From contig JAURER010000009.1 of NCBI GenBank assembly GCA_030827315.1, forward strand, positions 30,639 to 94,638: a DNA stretch of 64,000 nt, read 5' to 3'. The translations under genes were made by a program, and so were the position numbers. The notes below the pieces were generated by a model. The model worked only from the letters and a program-made list of their open reading frames with translations, ran no database searches and had not been told where the DNA came from. Source of the DNA: Gemmatimonadota bacterium. Lineage in GTDB: Bacteria; Gemmatimonadota; Gemmatimonadetes; Longimicrobiales; Gaopeijiaceae. The first letter of the stretch is position 1, and every line of letters starts with the position of its first letter. This document shows positions 57,214-64,000 of this stretch, one piece after another.

Positions 57214-59061
57214 ATGTCCGCGAGCCGGAGGCGCCGCGGCCGGCGGGCGCGCACCGCGCTCACCTTGCGTCTGGCCCTCGCCGCGGGCGTTCTCGCACTT
57301 CCGCGCCCGCTGACCGCCCAGGTCGTCGAGCGGTCCGGCGAGGAGCCCCAGGCCGACTTCGATCTCTCGAACGTCGTCGGAGCGGCCCGGGAGGCGCAGG
57401 CCCGCTTCGAACGACGGCGCGTCGGGCATCTGCCCGTTTCGATCGGGTCCTCGCCGGGAGCGTGCGACGAGCACGTGGGGCGCTTCTGTACGCGGTATTC
57501 GGAGGGGGAGTGGTACCCGAAGCCGGAGGCCACGGAGATCGTCGAGATGCGTGCGGCACTCCTGACCACGCTCGACTCCCTCCAGGCCCTGGATCCATCC
57601 AGCGACTGGATTTTCGGGCAGCGGGTCTGGTACCGCGCCGAGGCGGGCGACTGGAACGGCGCGCTCGATGCCGCGGAGGCGTGCGGACCCGTCGAACCCT
57701 GGTGGTGCAGCGCGCTCCGGGGCTTCGCGCACCACGGCAGCGGCCGATACCCCGAAGCGGAGGCTGCCTTCGACGAGATGCTGTCGCGGATGGAGCCCGA
57801 GCGAGCCGAGCGATGGTCCACGCCCCGCTGGCCCCTGGACGGCGAAGCCCGTGAGCTCCTTGAGGACGAGGCGCGGTCGGCCGGGGCGTCACGGCCGCTC
57901 CTGGCACGGCTCTGGGCGCTGGCGGACCCTCTGTGGCTCGTTCCGGGAAACGATCGCCGCTCGGAGCACTTCGCCCGCTGGACCGTGACCGAGCTGCGGG
58001 ACCGGGCACGCAACCCCTTCCTGATCTCGTGGGGAAGCGATCTCTCCCAGCTCACGGTGCGTCACGGGTGGGAGATCGGGTGGGAGCGCTCGGCGGGCCG
58101 GACCGCCCTGGACGGGGACGACGTGATCGGGCACAAGCATCCGGAAGGGAGAGACTACATGCCGCGAGGCTCTGCCCTGCGCGCGCCCTGGGCGGCGACC
58201 GCGGACGACCTGCAGGCCGACCGGAATCGTCCGCGGAGCCTTTACGCGCCGGCGTACGCGCCCGTCCTCCTTCCCATGGCGGGGCAGCTCGCCACCTTCC
58301 CGCGCGTCGGCGGGGCCGTGGTCGTGGCCACGCACCCGCTGCCGCCGGATACGACCCTCCACGCCGACCACGACCACCCACGCCCGTGGATGGACCCCGC
58401 AGACCAGGCCGTTCTCGAGGACCGCTTCGGCCTCTACCTCATGTCGGTCGAGGCGGGCCAGGGTACTCCGCGTCGCGAAGTCACGGGCCAGGGGCCGGCG
58501 CAGGGCGCGCTGGCGCTGCGGGTGGATCCGGGCGAATACGTCGTCTCCGCCGAACGGTGGAGCCCGGCCGGGCGCATCGCCGGGCGGCTCCGCCTCGGCC
58601 TGGTGGTCCGGCCGGCGGTCGAGGACGTCGCCTCACTTTCGGACCTGATCCTTCTCCGTCCCGAACCGGGCGCCGGAGGCCCCGCGGTGCTGGAGGACGC
58701 GCTCGACCGCGCCCTGCCGGGACGCTCGCTGGTCCGTGGCGAGCCATTCGCCATCGGGTGGGAAGTGGCCGGGCTCGGCTTCCGCCCGGAGACGCTGCAC
58801 TTCGAGCTGTCGATCGAGCCCGCGGGGCGGGGGTTGCTCCGCAGGGTCGGCGACTTCCTCCGCCTCACGCAGAGGCCGCGCCCGCTGGGGCTGGAGTGGG
58901 AGGAGCCGGCGCCTGGCGAGCCGGGGCACGACTTCCACTACCTGGTCGTGGACCTGCCGGACCTCCAGGTCGGGAGGTACCGTCTCGTGCTTACGCTGCG
59001 TGCGCCCGAGAGGGAGGAGGTTCTCAGCGGCGTCGAGGTCGAGATTCTCGATCCGCGTTGA
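57214..59061 (+). CDS. Exported protein of unknown function next to tRNA-Gln
   Basis: 615 residues. A basic N-terminus and signal peptide (LTLRLALAAGVLALPRPLTAQ) are followed by a soluble region with TPR-like parts (WNGALDAAEACG, GSGRYPEAEAAFDEM). Then comes WLVPGNDRRSEHFARWTVTELR, and WEIGWERSAG reminiscent of GWxTD-type proteins, without the exact motif. The C-terminal half is beta-rich. Family not recognised. The ATG at 57214 is 3 bp after the mature tRNA end, so no space exists for a normal Shine-Dalgarno outside the tRNA. Confidence 0.7.
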   Translation: MSASRRRRGRRARTALTLRLALAAGVLALPRPLTAQVVERSGEEPQADFDLSNVVGAAREAQARFERRRVGHLPVSIGSSPGACDEHVGRFCTRYSEGEWYPKPEATEIVEMRAALLTTLDSLQALDPSSDWIFGQRVWYRAEAGDWNGALDAAEACGPVEPWWCSALRGFAHHGSGRYPEAEAAFDEMLSRMEPERAERWSTPRWPLDGEARELLEDEARSAGASRPLLARLWALADPLWLVPGNDRRSEHFARWTVTELRDRARNPFLISWGSDLSQLTVRHGWEIGWERSAGRTALDGDDVIGHKHPEGRDYMPRGSALRAPWAATADDLQADRNRPRSLYAPAYAPVLLPMAGQLATFPRVGGAVVVATHPLPPDTTLHADHDHPRPWMDPADQAVLEDRFGLYLMSVEAGQGTPRREVTGQGPAQGALALRVDPGEYVVSAERWSPAGRIAGRLRLGLVVRPAVEDVASLSDLILLRPEPGAGGPAVLEDALDRALPGRSLVRGEPFAIGWEVAGLGFRPETLHFELSIEPAGRGLLRRVGDFLRLTQRPRPLGLEWEEPAPGEPGHDFHYLVVDLPDLQVGRYRLVLTLRAPEREEVLSGVEVEILDPR

Positions 59062-59086
59062 CCCTCGGGGGCGCCCCCTCTAGCTT
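59058..59086 (+). promoter_or_regulatory. Promoter for prs
   Basis: TTGACC (59058-59063), 17-bp spacer, TAGCTT (59081-59086). The -35 overlaps the stop of the upstream gene. The start near 59093 leaves a leader of about 40 nt. Confidence 0.6.
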
Positions 59087-59132
59087 CTCGGGCTGTCTTT
59101 CTCGCGATACTGGCACCCGACACCCCGACTCC

Positions 59133-60098
59133 ATGGACGACACCTTCAGACGCGGCCCGCTCCTCCTGCTGGCTGGGCGCTCGAACCGTCCCCTCGCCGC
59201 GGAGATCGGGGAGATCATCGGCAAGTCTCCCGACGGTGCGACCATCCGGCAGTTCGCCGACGGCGAGATCTTCGTCCGCATCGACCGGAACGCCCGCGGG
59301 CGCGACGTGTTCATCGTGCAGACGACGACGGCCCCGGCCGAGAACATCATGGAGCTCCTGCTCCTGATCGACGCGGCGCGGCGCGCTTCTGCGGCCCGCA
59401 TCACCGCCGTCATCCCGTACTTCGGCTACGGCCGGCAGGACCGCAAGGACCAGCCACGCGTCTCGATCGGCGCGAAGCTCGTCGCGAACCTGATCGTGGC
59501 GGCCGGTGCGGACCGGGTCGTCTCGATCGACTTCCACCAGCATCAGATCCAGGGGTTCTTCGACATCCCGGTGGACCACCTCTACGCTGCGCCGGTCATC
59601 ACGAAGTACTTCCGCGACAAGGAACTCGAGGACCTGGTGGTCGTCGCCCCGGACGTCGGGTCGGCGAAGATGGCACGCGGCTACGGCAAGCGGCTCGGGG
59701 CGAGCTTCGCGATCATCGACAAGCGTCGGCCTCACGCGAACAAGTCCGAGGTTCTCAACGTCGTCGGTGACGTCGAGGGGATGAACTGCCTCCTGGTCGA
59801 CGACATGGTGGACACCGCCGGGACGCTGGCCAACGCGGTGGTGGCCCTGAAGGAACGGGGCGCGAAGGGGGTCTACGCGGCCGCTACGCACGCCCTCTTC
59901 TCGGGTGAGGCCGTGCAGCGCCTCAGCGAGGCGCCCCTCGAGGAGATGGTCGTCACGAACACGATCGCCATCCCTGAAGAGAAGCACTTCGATAGCCTGC
60001 GGATCCTCTCGGTCGCCGATCTTCTGGCGAAGGCGATCGACCACGTACACTCGAACGAGTCGGTGAGCCAGCTCTTCGAGATGCTACCGGACGGCTGA
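59133..60098 (+). CDS. prs: Ribose-phosphate pyrophosphokinase
   Basis: 321 residues. RQFADGEIFVRI, the YFGYGRQDRKD ATP site, the VSIDFHQHQIQGFF divalent-metal site and the PRPP loop (LLVDDMVDTAGTLANA) are standard. It makes PRPP for nucleotides, His and Trp. rplY follows after a GC-rich stem-loop, a common neighbour. Confidence 0.97.
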   Translation: MDDTFRRGPLLLLAGRSNRPLAAEIGEIIGKSPDGATIRQFADGEIFVRIDRNARGRDVFIVQTTTAPAENIMELLLLIDAARRASAARITAVIPYFGYGRQDRKDQPRVSIGAKLVANLIVAAGADRVVSIDFHQHQIQGFFDIPVDHLYAAPVITKYFRDKELEDLVVVAPDVGSAKMARGYGKRLGASFAIIDKRRPHANKSEVLNVVGDVEGMNCLLVDDMVDTAGTLANAVVALKERGAKGVYAAATHALFSGEAVQRLSEAPLEEMVVTNTIAIPEEKHFDSLRILSVADLLAKAIDHVHSNESVSQLFEMLPDG

Positions 60099-60119
60099 GT
60101 CCGGATCACTGAGGGAAAG

Positions 60120-60142
60120 GGCCCCGGGATCGCCCGGGGGCC
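60120..60142 (+). other. GC-rich stem-loop between prs and rplY
   Basis: GGCCCC pairs with GGGGCC and, past one bulged G, GGG pairs with CCC around an ATCG loop. No U-tract follows (GACAATC), so it is not a standard terminator. It may stabilise or attenuate the prs-rplY mRNA. Confidence 0.4.
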
Positions 60143-60163
60143 GACAATCAGAGGAAAGAGAAC

Positions 60164-60814
60164 ATGGCGAAGGAAGCGAAACTGAAGGCGGAGCGCCGCG
60201 TCGGAACGGGCAAGGGCGTCGCGCGGAAGCTGCGGTCGGCCGGCCGGCTTCCCGCGGTCGTCTACGGCGGCGACGGCGAGACGGATCACATCTCCCTGGA
60301 CAACCACGACGCGCTGTACCTCTTCCAGCACATCTCGGTCGACAACACGATCGTCGACCTCGAGATCGAAGGCGAAAAGGAAGCCGTGCCCACGCTCGTG
60401 CGCGAGATCCAGACACACCCCTGGAAGGGCACCCTCCTGCACGTGGACTTCCTGCGCATCCAGAAGGGTGTCGCCGTGGACGTCGATGTGCCGCTTCAGC
60501 TGGTGGGCACGCCGAAGGGCGTCAAGGACCAGGGTGGGGCACTCGAGCAGATCATCCACGACCTCCCGATCCGCTGCATCCCGTCCCTGATTCCCGAGGC
60601 CATCACTGTGGATGTCAGCCACATGGATGTCGAGGACGTGCTCCACGTGTCGGATCTGACCTTCGGCGAGGGCATCGAGGTGACGATCGCACAGGAACAG
60701 ACGGTGTGCTTGGTATCCCAGCCGAAGGATGCCGCCGCGGGCGAAGGGGGCCACGAGGGCAAGGCTGCCGAGTCGGAGCTCGTCGGTGGATCCGGCGAGG
60801 ACGGCGGGGCCTGA
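60164..60814 (+). CDS. rplY: 50S ribosomal protein L25 / general stress protein Ctc
   Basis: 216 residues, the long Ctc form. RVGTGKGVARKLRSAGRLPAVVYGG begins the 5S-rRNA-binding part, and the C-terminal TL5-like beta domain follows. The tail is Gly/Ala/Glu-rich. AGGAAAGAG precedes the ATG. pth follows 24 bp downstream, the usual rplY-pth order. Confidence 0.96.
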   Translation: MAKEAKLKAERRVGTGKGVARKLRSAGRLPAVVYGGDGETDHISLDNHDALYLFQHISVDNTIVDLEIEGEKEAVPTLVREIQTHPWKGTLLHVDFLRIQKGVAVDVDVPLQLVGTPKGVKDQGGALEQIIHDLPIRCIPSLIPEAITVDVSHMDVEDVLHVSDLTFGEGIEVTIAQEQTVCLVSQPKDAAAGEGGHEGKAAESELVGGSGEDGGA

Positions 60815-60838
60815 GCTCCTCGCTGACCGGAGGGCTGC

Positions 60839-61402
60839 GTGAAGGTCGTGATCGGTCTCGGGAACCCCGGGCCCGAGTACGATGCCACCCGTCACAACGT
60901 CGGGTGGTGGGTCGTTGATCGCCTCGCGTACGACTGGAGTTTCGGTCCCTTCCGTCGTGACGGGCGTGCGCTCGTCAGCGAGGGCGAGGTGGGCGCTCAC
61001 GAGGTTCGCCTGGTGAAGCCCACGACGTACATGAACCGGAGCGGCGCTGCGCTGGGATCGCTTCGGGGGGGCGAAGGCTTCGACCCCGTCGAGGACCTCC
61101 TCGTAGTGGTCGACGATGCGTCGCTCGACGTGGGGAAGGTGCGTTTCCGGCCGCAGGGCTCGCCGGGAGGGCACAACGGGCTCAAGTCGATCTCGGGGGC
61201 GCTGCGTTCGGACGAGTACGCGCGCCTCCGGATCGGGGTCGGGCGCAAGCCCGAAGGCGAGGACCTGGCCGACTGGGTGCTCGCTCCGATGCCCGAGGGG
61301 GACGAGCAGGTGATCGTGGATCTGCTCCCCGAGCTGACGAAGGCCGTGGAGGCCTGGCTCGGGGAGGGCGTGGAGGCGGCCATGAACCGCTTCAATCGAT
61401 AG
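60839..61402 (+). CDS. pth: Peptidyl-tRNA hydrolase
   Basis: 187 residues from GTG. GLGNPGPEYDATRHNVGWW (catalytic His), KPTTYMNRSG and GSPGGHNGLKSI are diagnostic. It recycles peptidyl-tRNA from aborted translation. Placed between rplY and hppA with short gaps. Confidence 0.97.
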   Translation: MKVVIGLGNPGPEYDATRHNVGWWVVDRLAYDWSFGPFRRDGRALVSEGEVGAHEVRLVKPTTYMNRSGAALGSLRGGEGFDPVEDLLVVVDDASLDVGKVRFRPQGSPGGHNGLKSISGALRSDEYARLRIGVGRKPEGEDLADWVLAPMPEGDEQVIVDLLPELTKAVEAWLGEGVEAAMNRFNR

Positions 61403-61445
61403 ACGGAACTGACCTGAGCACGACGAACCAGAGGAAACCCATTCG

Positions 61446-63487
<2,042 letters not shown>

Positions 63488-63488
<1 letters not shown>

Positions 63489-64000
63489 TGGCGCGCGAAG
63501 CGTCGTTCGAGAACGCCCTGGCGTTCGCGGCCGACCTCATCCGCATCCCGGGTCTCCCGGGCCAGGAGGGGGACGTCGCACGGCGTGTGCGCGAGGAGTT
63601 CGAGGCCCTCGGCCTGGAGGACGTCCGGGTCGATGCGGCCGGCAACGTGATCGGAGTGGCCCGCGGGCGCGGAGACGCGCCCGCGGCGCTCCTCAACTCC
63701 CATCTCGACGTGGTGGCCGAGGGCGACCACGCCGAGTGGGAGGTCCCGCCGTTCTCGGGCGAGGTCCGTGACGGCTTCCTGCATGGTCGTGGCGCGATGG
63801 ACATCAAGGGTCCGCTCGCGCTGCAGACCTACGTGGCCGCGTCGATGATCGGTCAGGCTCCCGGCGACGTGATCGTGGCGCATACCGTGCTCGAGGAGCG
63901 GGGCGGCCTCGGCATGAAGCACCTCCTTCAGTCCCGTGAAGTCGAGCCCGGTGTGGTCATCATCGGGGAGGCGACCCAGGGTGACGTGTGCATCGGGCAT
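63488..64000 (+). CDS. M20-family metallopeptidase/deacylase (5' part)
   Basis: Partial: 171 codons before the window edge. LLNSHLDVVAEGDH holds the first metal His and Asp, GRGAMDIKG the bridging Asp, and VLEERGGLGM the catalytic Glu pair. This is the ArgE/DapE/CPG2 fold. The substrate cannot be told from this part. ATG overlaps the hppA stop by one base. Confidence 0.88.

Noticed and set aside
60120..60142. Terminator between prs and rplY
   Set aside because: The stem is strong but there is no U-tract, so it is listed only as a stem-loop.

Overview
The window is a gene-dense, very GC-rich bacterial chromosome segment of housekeeping and envelope genes. I see no insertion sequence, prophage, CRISPR array, rRNA or tandem repeat. 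It holds about 57 protein genes and one tRNA, many joined by ATGA/GTGA/TTGA overlaps. A didermal bacterium related to Gemmatimonadota / the FCB group is the best guess. The support is lipoprotein and exported-protein signals, a System I cytochrome c maturation cluster, a Bacteroidota/archaeal-style phosphoglucosamine mutase, paired M16 peptidases and LiaF/toast-rack-like proteins. This is inference; no 16S gene is present.

Layout. 1-6720 (minus): a DUF58 protein and a BatA-like vWA membrane protein, then mfd and an exported PPIase cut by the window edge. 6829-13272 (plus): lepA, ROK kinase, PfkB kinase, a STAS-GHKL ATPase fusion with a STAS-like partner, and a Cys/Met PLP enzyme. 13279-16216: convergent pruA (minus) is divergent from mrp (plus). 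16226-20878 (minus): an ECF sigma operon with a triple-zinc-finger anti-sigma factor, a bactofilin-like membrane protein, a toast-rack-like exported protein and a small membrane protein. 21046-21774 (plus): ubiE/menG. 21815-29728 (minus): M16 peptidase pair, mutM, YbjQ, purD, M48 peptidase and a cystathionine gamma-synthase type enzyme. 29945-42761 (plus): glmM-like and glmS, dtd, maf, glpK, then ccmE-F-(I-like)-A-B-C-D and an unknown exported protein. 42768-43198 (minus): a frameshifted small gene. 43487-64000 (plus): recA with a strong terminator, alaS, a small ORF, a CpsB-like phosphatase, an SDR, cca, rarA, hflX, a DUF2520 protein, pdxJ, a flippase-like protein, ispE, tRNA-Gln, an unknown exported protein, prs, rplY, pth, hppA and a partial M20 peptidase.

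How the parts fit. GlmM and GlmS flank the glucosamine-phosphate route to peptidoglycan. The ccm genes form a variant heme-delivery pathway in which CcmE carries CxxxY instead of HxxxY and no CcmG/CcmH is encoded nearby. The sigma operon looks like an envelope-stress module. The STAS/GHKL pair looks like a partner-switching regulator read from unusual CTG starts. A recurring promoter shape (TTGAnn, 17 bp, TAGCTT) precedes several operons.

No wholly new defence or mobile system is evident. The most novel leads are the STAS-GHKL pair with CTG starts, the triplicated zinc-finger anti-sigma operon, the CxxxY CcmE cluster, the recurring TAGCTT promoters and the tRNA-Gln/CDS junction. All intergenic gaps are shorter than 300 bp.
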